From Pedobacter sp. (lineage in GTDB: Bacteria > Bacteroidota > Bacteroidia > Sphingobacteriales > Sphingobacteriaceae), in assembly GCA_014378705.1 (NCBI GenBank), contig JACMND010000089.1:1-47938 (forward strand): 47,938 bases of DNA, in the 5' to 3' direction. Every line of letters starts with the position of its first letter. Within the stretch, counting starts at the first letter, position 1. Below the pieces are notes generated by a model. The model was not told the origin of the DNA and did no database searches. It was given only the letters and a program-made list of their open reading frames with translations. Below are positions 9,365 through 17,747 of the stretch, one piece after another. The translations under genes and the position numbers were made by a program.

Positions 9365-12300
9365 TTGAAAAACGCTTTTGCTTTTATTTTAATGAAAGTA
9401 TGTTTTTTGCTGGTTGTTTACCCGGGCTTATTATTTGCACAGGATACACCAACCAAAACGGACACTGTAAAGCTTGTTTATCCTTTCCGGGATTTTAAAA
9501 ATATTCCACTGCAACGTACACCGGGCATTTATATGCCAAACCCATCCAATATCCGCCGCACGGTAGAATTTGACCCCATCAGTAAACAATACATCATCAG
9601 GGAACGCATTGGAGAACGTTTGTACCGCCCGCCGCAGTATTTAAGCATAGAGGAATACCAGCGGCTTGAAAATCAAATCATCAAAAAAAATTACTGGCGT
9701 GAGCTGTCTGATCTTCCTTTAGCCGAAGCCCGTACGCCTGGATTTATCCCTCCGGTTATTGTAAATAGTAAAGCTTTTGAAAAGATATTCGGCGGCTCGG
9801 TCATAGATATCAGGCCCCAGGGTTCGGCCGAAATTACTTTTGCTGGTCGTTTAAACAGGAATGAAAATCCTTTATTTAATGAACGCCAGCGAAAACAAGG
9901 CAATTTCGATTTTAACCAACGAATCCAGATGAATGTTGTTGGCCAGATTGGAGAAAAGTTGAGGATATCAACCAATTACAATACCGAAGCGCAATTTGAC
10001 TTTGAAAATCAGGTTAAACTGGATTATACCGGAAAAGAAGATGAGATCATCAAAAAAATTGAAGCAGGTAATGTTAGCCTTCCCTTATCATCAACCTTAA
10101 TTACGGGCAGCCAGGCCTTGTTCGGGTTAAAAACCCAATTGCAATTTGGTCGTTTAAATGTAACCAGTGTATTTTCTCAGCAAAAATCTCAACAAAAAGA
10201 AATTACCATTACCAATGGCTCGCAACAAAATGAATTTAGAATTTCAGCAGATAATTACGAAACCAATAAACATTATTTTTTAGCTCAGTATTTCCGCAAC
10301 AATTATAACAGGGCTCTTTCTAACATTCCCGTTATCATTTCAAATATTAACATTACAAAAATTGAAGTATGGGTAACCAACCGAACCAATAGTACGGTAG
10401 ATTCCCGCGATGTTTTGGGTCTGATAGATCTTGGCGAAAACCAGCCTTACAATATAAACCAGGTTCAGGGTGGGGTGGGCTTTTCTGTCTTACCCGCCGG
10501 CTTTAGTGGTCCCGGTTTTACGCAGCAATCAAATAACTTACTCCAAAATTTACCCGCTGGATTGAGGCTGACAAATAACAATGATGCCAACGCGTATTTC
10601 CAGGCAAATGGTGGAACAGACAATTTTAACAAGCTTACATATGCCCGCAAATTAACAGAACGAGAGTTTACAATCCATAATCAGCTGGGCTACATCTCAC
10701 TTAATTCCGCATTAAATGCAGATGAAGTATTATCTGTTGCTTATCGCTACACACTTAATGGGGTTGAGTACCAGGTTGGGGAGTTATCAACGGATGTGCC
10801 GGTTGATAATGCCACGCCAAGGGTTTTATTTGTAAAGTTGTTGAAGAACGAAACATTAAAAACGAATCTCCCAACCTGGGACCTGATGATGAAGAATATT
10901 TATTCTTTGGGTGCTTATCAGGTTAGCCGAAATGATTTTAGGTTAAATATTTTCCGGTTAGATGAAAATTCTGGAATTGAAAAACCTCAGATTATCGAAG
11001 GGGCAAACACAACAGGAAAGCTGTGGCTTCAATTAACTAATCTGGATAACCTGAATCAGCAAAATGACCGGCAGCCTGATGGTTTTTTTGATTTTATAGA
11101 AGGAGTAACTATTGATCCGCTAAACGGACGGATTACTTTCCCATTAGTTGAACCGTTCGGGTCTGACCTGGCGGCAAAATTTAATCCGTTAACCGAACAA
11201 AACCTGATACAAAAATATGTTTTTCAACCTTTATACGATTCTACAAAGGTTGATGCCCAGCAGCTTTTCCAAAAATTAAATCGCTATTACATCCGCGGTA
11301 CCTATCAATCTCAATCGGGTTCAGAATTCCAGCTTAACGCGATAAACATTCCTCAAGGTTCTGTTCAGGTAATTGCCGGCACGCTACCGCTGCAGGAAGG
11401 AGCTGATTATACAGTTGATTACAACAGCGGTAGAGTGCGAATACTGAACCAGGCTTTGCTTAATTCCGGCCAGCCAATACGGATTAAATTAGAAAATAAT
11501 GAATTGTTTGGAATCCAGCAACGATCGCTAATGGGTTCAAGGTTTGATTATCGTGTAAACAATAAGTTAAACCTTGGCGGGACGTTTATGAACCTGACAG
11601 AAAAACCCTTAACCCAAAAAGTGAATATTGGTGAAGAAGCGATATCAAACACCATTTGGGGTATGGATCTGAATTATAGTTCCAACTCACGCTGGCTAAC
11701 CAGAATGGTAGATAAACTCCCATTTATTAGCACCAAGGAAATTTCAGCAGTTACTTTCAGCGGCGAATACGCCAACCTGATTCCGGGTCATCCTAATGCG
11801 CTTAATTTTGCCGGCAGCCGTAACGGCACCAGTTATTTGGATGATTTTGAGGCCAGTCGTTCAGTAATAGATATTAAAAGTGCTGCACCCTGGCAAATTT
11901 CCGGAACGCCACAGTTATTTCCGGAATCACAACTTGTAAACGACCTTTCATACAATTTCAACAGGGCCCGCCTTGCTTTTTACAACATTGACCCCATTTT
12001 TTTTAGAACACAAAATTCTACAACGCCAAACAATATTAAAAGCAATAAAGCAGAGCTTTCCAATCATTATGTCAGAGAGATATTTGAGCGGGAAGTTTTT
12101 CCTTTTAAGCAGTCGGTAACTGGCCAACCCATAACATTGCCAACTTTTGATTTGAGTTATTATCCGGGTTTACGCGGGCCTTACAATTTCAGCTCAACTG
12201 CTTTAAACCCAGACGGCACGCTAACAAACCCACAAAGCAGGTGGGGCGGCATTTTCAGAAAGTTGGAAACCAATGATTTCGAAGCGCTGAATATTGAATT

Positions 12301-15300
12301 TGTTGAGTTTTGGGTTTTAGACCCTTTTCTTTATAATCCAAATAGCCGGGGTGGCGATCTCTATTTTAATCTGGGGAACATTTCCGAAGACATTTTAAAA
12401 GACGGTAGAAAGAGTTTAGAAAACGGTTTGCCTGTGAATGCGGATAGTACCAAAACAGATCAGACGGTTTGGGGAAGAGTTCCAAGGCTTCAACCGGTTA
12501 TACAGGCATTTGATAATAATCCGGAAGCCAGGAAATTTCAGGATGTTGGTTTAGATGGTATAAACAACAGCGATGAAAGGCAACAGTATGCTGAGTTTAT
12601 AAACCAGGCCAGAACTCAAATAAATGCCCAGGCGTTACAGTTATTAGAAGCCGACCCATCGTCAGACGATTATCAGTATTATCGTGGAAACAACCTGGAT
12701 GATATCAATGCAGGTATTTTAAAGCGCTACGAACGTTATAATGGAACGGAAAGCAACTCAAAAACGACACAACAATCTTTAGATCAAACCGGGATTGAAA
12801 ATTCCGCTGGTACACCGCTTCCTGATGGGGAAGACATTAACAGGGATAATAACTCCACCCAGGCCGATGAATATTTTCAATACCGGGTGTCAATTCGCCC
12901 ACAGGATTTATTAATAGTTGGGAATAATTTTGTGGCTGATATTGTTCCGGTTAACGTAAAACTGGCTAACGGAAAGCAAGAGAGCGTAAGATGGATACAG
13001 TTTAAAATACCACTTGCCGCTTTTCAGCAGAAAGTTGGAAGTATCCAGGATTTTAAATCCATTCGTTTTATTCGGATGTTTATGACCGATTTTGCCGATA
13101 CAACAGTTATGCGTTTTGCTAAACTTCAGCTTGTTAGGGGAGAATGGCGCAGGTTTAACGCCGAAAACAATCCTGCTAAAGTAATTGCAGATCCCATTAT
13201 TATAAACCCGGCATTGGATAATTCAATTTTAGACGTGTCTACCATCAACATTGAAGAGAACGGTAAGCGTAGCCCTATCCCTTATGTTGTTCCGCCGGGT
13301 ATTGTTAGAGAGCGTGATTTTGGCAATTTCCGTGGAGAAACCCAGCAGAATGAACAGTCGTTAGCCGTTAACATTCGTAATCTACGTGACGGTTACGGCC
13401 GTGCCGCGTTCCGGACTACTTTTAATGATTTCCGTTCATACCGCCGGATAGAAATGTTTATACATGCCGAAGGAGATTTATTGCGAGATGATGATGTAAG
13501 CGCCTTTATTAGATTAGGGGCTGATTATCAGGAAAATTATTATGAATATGATCTGCCATTAAAAGTTACCATTCCGGGCTCACGTGATCCGGAAGCTATC
13601 TGGCCTCAACAAAACCGGTTAAATGTGGAGATCAGGTTATTCCAAGTCGCCAAAATTGCCAGGAACAATGCCAGACTAAACGGACAACCCTGGCCGATAA
13701 ACTTGCCATTTACCTATCGGGAAGGATTAAATACCATTACGGTTGTCGGCCAGCCGGATCTGAGTAAGATCAGAGTTTATATGCTGGGAGTTCGTAACCC
13801 TTTGCGGGATCAGGCAAATCCCGGAGCGGATGACGGGCTGGACAAAACCACACAAATTTGGTTTAACGAATTAAGACTGACAGATTTTGATGAAAGTGGC
13901 GGATGGGCGGCATCCGCGAGGTTAAACGCCAAGCTTGCGGATTTTGCTGATGTAACAATTTCTGGTAGTAAAAGTACTATTGGATTTGGATCCATTGACA
14001 AACGGGTAAGCGAACGAAACCGTGCGGATGATGTTTTGTTTGATGTATCCAGCAGTATGGAACTGGGTAAGTTTTTTCCGGAACGAACCGGAATTAAAGT
14101 TCCTATGTTCGTAAATTTTTCATCACAGGTAGGCACTCCGCAGTATGACCCGAGAACTCCCGACCTGGAACTGAAAAGTCAACTGAAAAGCTCTTCAAGA
14201 CAAGTGAGGGATTCTATTCGTTATGATACCGAAGATTACACCACGCGTACAAGTATCAACTTTACCAATGTCAAGAAGATCAGGGTAAATACAGAAAAAC
14301 CGGTTCGGTTGTGGGATATAGAAAATTGGAGCGCCACGTACGCGTTTAACGAATATAATCACCGTGACTTTATTAATGAAAAGACCTTGCAAAAAACTTA
14401 CAGGGCAGGTTTGGCTTACGCTTACACCAACCAGGCAAAATCTATAACCCCTTTTAGTAAACTTATAAAATCAAAAAGCCTGAGCTTAATTCGTGATTTT
14501 AATTTCAGCCTGCTTCCGTCTTTGTTAAACTTTCGGATAGATGTAGATCGATTATACTCAGAAAATTCTTTGAGAAACAATGATCCAAACAACTTTCTAC
14601 CAATAACCAGCAACTTTAATAAAAATTTTCAGATGAGCAGGTTGTACGGTATCAGTTGGAACTTAACCAAATCTTTACAACTGGATTTTAATGCAACCAA
14701 TTATTCTATTATTGATGAGCCTGCCGGAAGAATAGACGCTACCGCCCGTGATACCATTTGGCAAAACTTAAAAAGACTTGGGCGCACCACGGATTATGGC
14801 CATACCGTAAACGTAACTTACGCCATTCCGATAAATAAAATACCGGGTTTAGACTGGGTTAATGTAGCCGCCCGGTACGGCTCCGGTTTCAATTGGAAAA
14901 GTGAACCGTTAATTACACTTCGCGATCCGGTAATTGATTTTGGAAATGCCATTCAAAATTCAAGAGTCATACAACTGAATCCCACCTTAAGTATGGCAGT
15001 GCTTTACAACAAGTTCGGGTTTTTACGCCGTGCAAATGATGTTAATAATAAAGGTTTTGGGAACCTGATGTTAAATTTTGTTACAAGTTTAAAAAACGTT
15101 ACCGGTGCTTACACGCGTACCCAAGGTACCTTTTTGCCTGGGTATCTGCCGGAAACAGATGTTTTTGGTCAGGATTTTAAAGCAGGTGCGCCGGGTTATG
15201 ATTTTCTTTTTGGAAGCCAGAAGGACATTCGTGGAAGGGCGCTTAATAACGGCTGGATAACACGTGATTCATTGCAAAGCCAACTTTACATTACCAACTT

Positions 15301-16414
15301 AAAAGAAGATTTAAATTTTAGAGGGATTCTTGAACCATTTCGCGATCTACGGATTGAAGTGACTGCCTTACGCGGACAAAGTTTCAATTATTCGACCAAC
15401 TTTAAATTCCTGCCGTCAAGTAACAGCTTTCAGAATTTAAGTCCGGTAACAACCGGAGACTATAGCATTTCTTATTTTACTTTACGGACCGCTTTTAGTA
15501 AAGAAGACAAAATAAACAATTCTTCACGGCTTTTCAGGCAGTTTGAAAATAATAGGGCCGTAATTTCCCGCAAGCTGGGTTCTCAAAATCCAAACTCGGC
15601 AGGGAGTGTAGGTAATTTTGCAGACGGTTATGGCAAAAATTCCCAGGACGTTGTTATAGCGGCTTTCCTTGCGGCTTATACCGGCAAACAGGCGGGTAAA
15701 ATAACTCTGGGGGGTTTTCCTAAAATACCGGTTCCAAACTGGAACATCACCTATAACGGTTTGGCAAAGTATGATTTTTTTAGTCGTTTGTTTGCTTCTT
15801 TTGACCTTAACCACGCGTACCGGTCAACATATAACATCAACGGCTTTAATTCACTTGTTCGATATCAGGAAACAAACGGGAGTGTAAATGTTAAGGATGC
15901 AAACGGAGATTTTTTGCCCCGGTATCAATTTTCGCAGATTACTTTATTTGAGCAGTTTGTACCGTTGTTAGGTTTAGATATGCGGTTAAAAAATAATATG
16001 ACCACCAATTTAGAATACCGCAAGTCAAGAGCGCTTAGTTTTAGTTTGGCAAACAGTCAGTTGGCGCAGCTTAAAGAAGAAGCCGTAGTGGTAGGTTTTG
16101 GCTTTCGCACAACTAAATTTCGGTTTCCTTTCGGCTTATTCAGCGGCTTGAAATTGAACAACGACATGAACTTTAAACTTGATTTTTCCTTGAGAGATGT
16201 TAAAACTGTTATTTATCGTGCAGATGTTGAAGATGCGGAAGTTTCATCAGGTGCCAGAAATATAACCGTTAACCCTTCCGTAGATTATGTGTTAAACCAA
16301 AGATTTAACATTACCATGTTTTATGGCGGTAACATAACCCAGCCTTATACTTCTCAAACGTTTAATACCTCGTTTAGCAATTTTGGCGTTAGTTTAAGAT
16401 TTACCCTGCAGTAG
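9365..16414 (+). CDS. sprA: SprA, outer-membrane translocon of the type IX secretion system
   Basis: A 2349-residue protein by far the largest in the window. An N-terminal export signal ends near LLFAQ (about residue 26). The rest is rich in beta-strand sequence and in N, Y, F, R and D, with recognisable SprA segments such as NFAGSRNGTSYLDDFEASRS and RIEMFIHAEGD. SprA (Sov in Porphyromonas) forms a giant 36-strand barrel through which folded cargo crosses the outer membrane. In gliding relatives it is needed to secrete adhesins. The frame can start at TTG 9365 or at ATG 9392 (residue 10). I chose 9365 because the longer form keeps an extra N-terminal lysine for the signal peptide, but 9392 is a real alternative. 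The gene lies between ruvA and gcvH, as in many Bacteroidota. No other T9SS gene is present in the window. Confidence 0.96.
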   Translation: MKNAFAFILMKVCFLLVVYPGLLFAQDTPTKTDTVKLVYPFRDFKNIPLQRTPGIYMPNPSNIRRTVEFDPISKQYIIRERIGERLYRPPQYLSIEEYQRLENQIIKKNYWRELSDLPLAEARTPGFIPPVIVNSKAFEKIFGGSVIDIRPQGSAEITFAGRLNRNENPLFNERQRKQGNFDFNQRIQMNVVGQIGEKLRISTNYNTEAQFDFENQVKLDYTGKEDEIIKKIEAGNVSLPLSSTLITGSQALFGLKTQLQFGRLNVTSVFSQQKSQQKEITITNGSQQNEFRISADNYETNKHYFLAQYFRNNYNRALSNIPVIISNINITKIEVWVTNRTNSTVDSRDVLGLIDLGENQPYNINQVQGGVGFSVLPAGFSGPGFTQQSNNLLQNLPAGLRLTNNNDANAYFQANGGTDNFNKLTYARKLTEREFTIHNQLGYISLNSALNADEVLSVAYRYTLNGVEYQVGELSTDVPVDNATPRVLFVKLLKNETLKTNLPTWDLMMKNIYSLGAYQVSRNDFRLNIFRLDENSGIEKPQIIEGANTTGKLWLQLTNLDNLNQQNDRQPDGFFDFIEGVTIDPLNGRITFPLVEPFGSDLAAKFNPLTEQNLIQKYVFQPLYDSTKVDAQQLFQKLNRYYIRGTYQSQSGSEFQLNAINIPQGSVQVIAGTLPLQEGADYTVDYNSGRVRILNQALLNSGQPIRIKLENNELFGIQQRSLMGSRFDYRVNNKLNLGGTFMNLTEKPLTQKVNIGEEAISNTIWGMDLNYSSNSRWLTRMVDKLPFISTKEISAVTFSGEYANLIPGHPNALNFAGSRNGTSYLDDFEASRSVIDIKSAAPWQISGTPQLFPESQLVNDLSYNFNRARLAFYNIDPIFFRTQNSTTPNNIKSNKAELSNHYVREIFEREVFPFKQSVTGQPITLPTFDLSYYPGLRGPYNFSSTALNPDGTLTNPQSRWGGIFRKLETNDFEALNIEFVEFWVLDPFLYNPNSRGGDLYFNLGNISEDILKDGRKSLENGLPVNADSTKTDQTVWGRVPRLQPVIQAFDNNPEARKFQDVGLDGINNSDERQQYAEFINQARTQINAQALQLLEADPSSDDYQYYRGNNLDDINAGILKRYERYNGTESNSKTTQQSLDQTGIENSAGTPLPDGEDINRDNNSTQADEYFQYRVSIRPQDLLIVGNNFVADIVPVNVKLANGKQESVRWIQFKIPLAAFQQKVGSIQDFKSIRFIRMFMTDFADTTVMRFAKLQLVRGEWRRFNAENNPAKVIADPIIINPALDNSILDVSTINIEENGKRSPIPYVVPPGIVRERDFGNFRGETQQNEQSLAVNIRNLRDGYGRAAFRTTFNDFRSYRRIEMFIHAEGDLLRDDDVSAFIRLGADYQENYYEYDLPLKVTIPGSRDPEAIWPQQNRLNVEIRLFQVAKIARNNARLNGQPWPINLPFTYREGLNTITVVGQPDLSKIRVYMLGVRNPLRDQANPGADDGLDKTTQIWFNELRLTDFDESGGWAASARLNAKLADFADVTISGSKSTIGFGSIDKRVSERNRADDVLFDVSSSMELGKFFPERTGIKVPMFVNFSSQVGTPQYDPRTPDLELKSQLKSSSRQVRDSIRYDTEDYTTRTSINFTNVKKIRVNTEKPVRLWDIENWSATYAFNEYNHRDFINEKTLQKTYRAGLAYAYTNQAKSITPFSKLIKSKSLSLIRDFNFSLLPSLLNFRIDVDRLYSENSLRNNDPNNFLPITSNFNKNFQMSRLYGISWNLTKSLQLDFNATNYSIIDEPAGRIDATARDTIWQNLKRLGRTTDYGHTVNVTYAIPINKIPGLDWVNVAARYGSGFNWKSEPLITLRDPVIDFGNAIQNSRVIQLNPTLSMAVLYNKFGFLRRANDVNNKGFGNLMLNFVTSLKNVTGAYTRTQGTFLPGYLPETDVFGQDFKAGAPGYDFLFGSQKDIRGRALNNGWITRDSLQSQLYITNLKEDLNFRGILEPFRDLRIEVTALRGQSFNYSTNFKFLPSSNSFQNLSPVTTGDYSISYFTLRTAFSKEDKINNSSRLFRQFENNRAVISRKLGSQNPNSAGSVGNFADGYGKNSQDVVIAAFLAAYTGKQAGKITLGGFPKIPVPNWNITYNGLAKYDFFSRLFASFDLNHAYRSTYNINGFNSLVRYQETNGSVNVKDANGDFLPRYQFSQITLFEQFVPLLGLDMRLKNNMTTNLEYRKSRALSFSLANSQLAQLKEEAVVVGFGFRTTKFRFPFGLFSGLKLNNDMNFKLDFSLRDVKTVIYRADVEDAEVSSGARNITVNPSVDYVLNQRFNITMFYGGNITQPYTSQTFNTSFSNFGVSLRFTLQ

Positions 16415-16530
16415 GATGGGGATATGAGCTTTCAGCGATAAGTTGTTGCTTTTTTAGCTTTGTTCTTTTGTCATTCTTCCAATTCTTCATAATTCTTAAT
16501 TCATAATTCTTAAATAACACATCTTAATTC

Positions 16531-16538
16531 TATTTTTG
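16531..16538 (+). promoter_or_regulatory. Candidate -7 box for gcvH
   Basis: TATTTTTG matches TAnnTTTG and lies 20 nt before the gcvH ATG at 16558. The sequence just upstream (about 16477-16530) is built from repeated AATTCTTAATTCATAATTC-like units, which makes a -33 element hard to judge. Confidence 0.4.
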
Positions 16539-16557
16539 ATCAACAAAAAATAAACTC

Positions 16558-16938
16558 ATGAACTTTCCGGCAGATTTAAAATATACAAAAGACCACGAAT
16601 GGATTCGTGTTGAAGCAGACCAAGCTATTGTAGGTATTACAGAATTTGCTCAGCGGGAACTGGGCGATATCGTTTATATAGATATCAACACTGTTGGGGA
16701 AGAAATAAACAAAGAGGATGTTTTTGGAACGGTTGAAGCAGTAAAAACGGTTTCAGACCTGTTTATGCCTTTAAGTGGCCGCATTGCTGAATTTAATAAG
16801 AAATTGGATACCAATCCAGAACTGGTAAACAGCGATCCGTACGGGGAAGGCTGGATGGTTAAAATTGTTTTTTCTGATCAATCACAGTTAGATACTTTAT
16901 TGTCTGCTGAAGAGTATATGTCGCAAGTAGGAGCTTAA
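16558..16938 (+). CDS. gcvH: Glycine cleavage system H protein
   Basis: A 126-residue protein of standard GcvH length and fold. The lipoylated lysine is K63 in the motif [13 protein letters not shown]. The N-terminal [16 protein letters not shown] and the C-terminal [13 protein letters not shown] motifs are also present. GcvH shuttles the aminomethyl group between the P, T and L proteins of the glycine cleavage complex in the cytoplasm. The T protein gene (gcvT) begins at 46992, about 30 kb away, so the system is split on this chromosome. The stop codon overlaps the next start by one base (TAATG), which indicates translational coupling with the VanZ-like gene. Placement after sprA is conserved synteny. 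Confidence 0.97.
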   Translation: MNFPADLKYTKDHEWIRVEADQAIVGITEFAQRELGDIVYIDINTVGEEINKEDVFGTVEAVKTVSDLFMPLSGRIAEFNKKLDTNPELVNSDPYGEGWMVKIVFSDQSQLDTLLSAEEYMSQVGA

Positions 16939-17333
16939 TGATCCAAACTTTAAAGCATCAGTATCTGGCTATAATATGGTCCGTAATTGTGCTTATTTTA
17001 TGCGATATTCCCATTTCTGGTACCAGTAACATTCCTTTGTTTGAAGGCTTCGACAAAATGGTGCACACCGGGTTTTTCTTTGTATTAACTGTTTTTCTTT
17101 TTTACGGAAAAATTAAGCAGCAACTCAGTTATACTTATCGCATAACAACTATTTTAAAAATTTTTTTAATCACCGTTACCCTTGGTGGCGGGATAGAATT
17201 ATTGCAACTAACGGTTTTTACTTATCGCTCTGCCGAATGGTGGGACTTTTTTAGCGATATGGTTGGGGTAGGCATGGGAATTTTTAGTTATATATTTTTG
17301 CACCGTTTCCGTTTTAATGAAAAGTTGGTTTAA
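16938..17333 (+). CDS. VanZ-like family membrane protein
   Basis: A 131-residue protein with four predicted membrane helices. It has the VanZ-family signatures DKMVHTGFFFVLTVFLF (a conserved Asp-Lys-x-x-His before helix 2) and GGGIELLQLTVFTYRSAEWW followed by DFFSDMVGVGMG. VanZ was named for teicoplanin resistance in enterococci, but most family members have no known function and there is no resistance cluster here. The start codon overlaps the gcvH stop by one base. The coding region then overlaps the next small lipoprotein frame by 17 bp, so all three genes probably lie on one message. In other Bacteroidota a VanZ-like gene also follows gcvH. Confidence 0.88.
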   Translation: MIQTLKHQYLAIIWSVIVLILCDIPISGTSNIPLFEGFDKMVHTGFFFVLTVFLFYGKIKQQLSYTYRITTILKIFLITVTLGGGIELLQLTVFTYRSAEWWDFFSDMVGVGMGIFSYIFLHRFRFNEKLV

Positions 17334-17448
17334 AATTCTTTTGTTTTTGATCATAGGGTTAAGCATGGTATCCTGCGGTGTGTTTAAAAAAAAATGTAAC
17401 TGTCCGCATTTTGCCAAGTCTCAGGCTTTGTATAACTATCGTAAATAA
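17317..17448 (+). CDS. Small 43-residue lipoprotein overlapping the VanZ-like gene
   Basis: A short frame of 43 codons starts with ATG at 17317, inside the end of the VanZ-like gene. The N-terminus has one lysine followed by an unbroken hydrophobic stretch and a lipobox MVSC with the lipidated cysteine at residue 20. The mature peptide would be only 24 residues. It is basic (KKK) and contains CNCPHFAKSQ, so it has two more cysteines. The clean signal-plus-lipobox layout and tight overlap with the upstream gene favour a real gene. Its function is unknown. The mature part is too short for an enzyme, so an envelope or complex-associated peptide is the likeliest reading, and metal binding by the CxCP-H motif is only an inference. 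Confidence 0.65.
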   Translation: MKSWFKILLFLIIGLSMVSCGVFKKKCNCPHFAKSQALYNYRK

Positions 17449-17504
17449 TACAATAACTTATTTTTTCTGCCAATTCTTATTTGGATTTAATATAAATAAG
17501 CTAT

Positions 17505-17744
17505 ATGTTTGATCAACAATTAAGAGCTATGAAACTTTCCCAACTGGAACCCGGTCAAACAGGCGTGATTAAGGAGTTTACTGATTTAGAAATGTCTGTT
17601 AAGTTAATGGAAATGGGTTGTTTGCCTGGTGAATCTATTGTTGTAGAGCGTTTCGCTCCATTTGGAGATCCCATGGCCATTACTGTTTCCGGTTATCAGT
17701 TAAGCCTGCGTAAACTCGAAGCCTCTACGATCATACTTCAATAA
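17505..17744 (+). CDS. feoA: FeoA, ferrous iron transport accessory protein
   Basis: A 79-residue SH3-like protein with typical FeoA sequence: MKLSQLEPGQTGVIKEF, then KLMEMGCLPGESIVVERFAP and a closing GYQLSLRKLEA segment. FeoA is a small cytoplasmic partner of FeoB required for efficient ferrous iron uptake. The frame opens at 17505, with a second in-frame ATG at residue 9 (17529) that would give a 71-residue protein closer to the usual length. The stop is 3 bp before the GTG of feoB, so the two are an operon. I could not identify a Fur box in the upstream 56 bp. Confidence 0.93.
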   Translation: MFDQQLRAMKLSQLEPGQTGVIKEFTDLEMSVKLMEMGCLPGESIVVERFAPFGDPMAITVSGYQLSLRKLEASTIILQ

Positions 17745-17747
17745 TTT

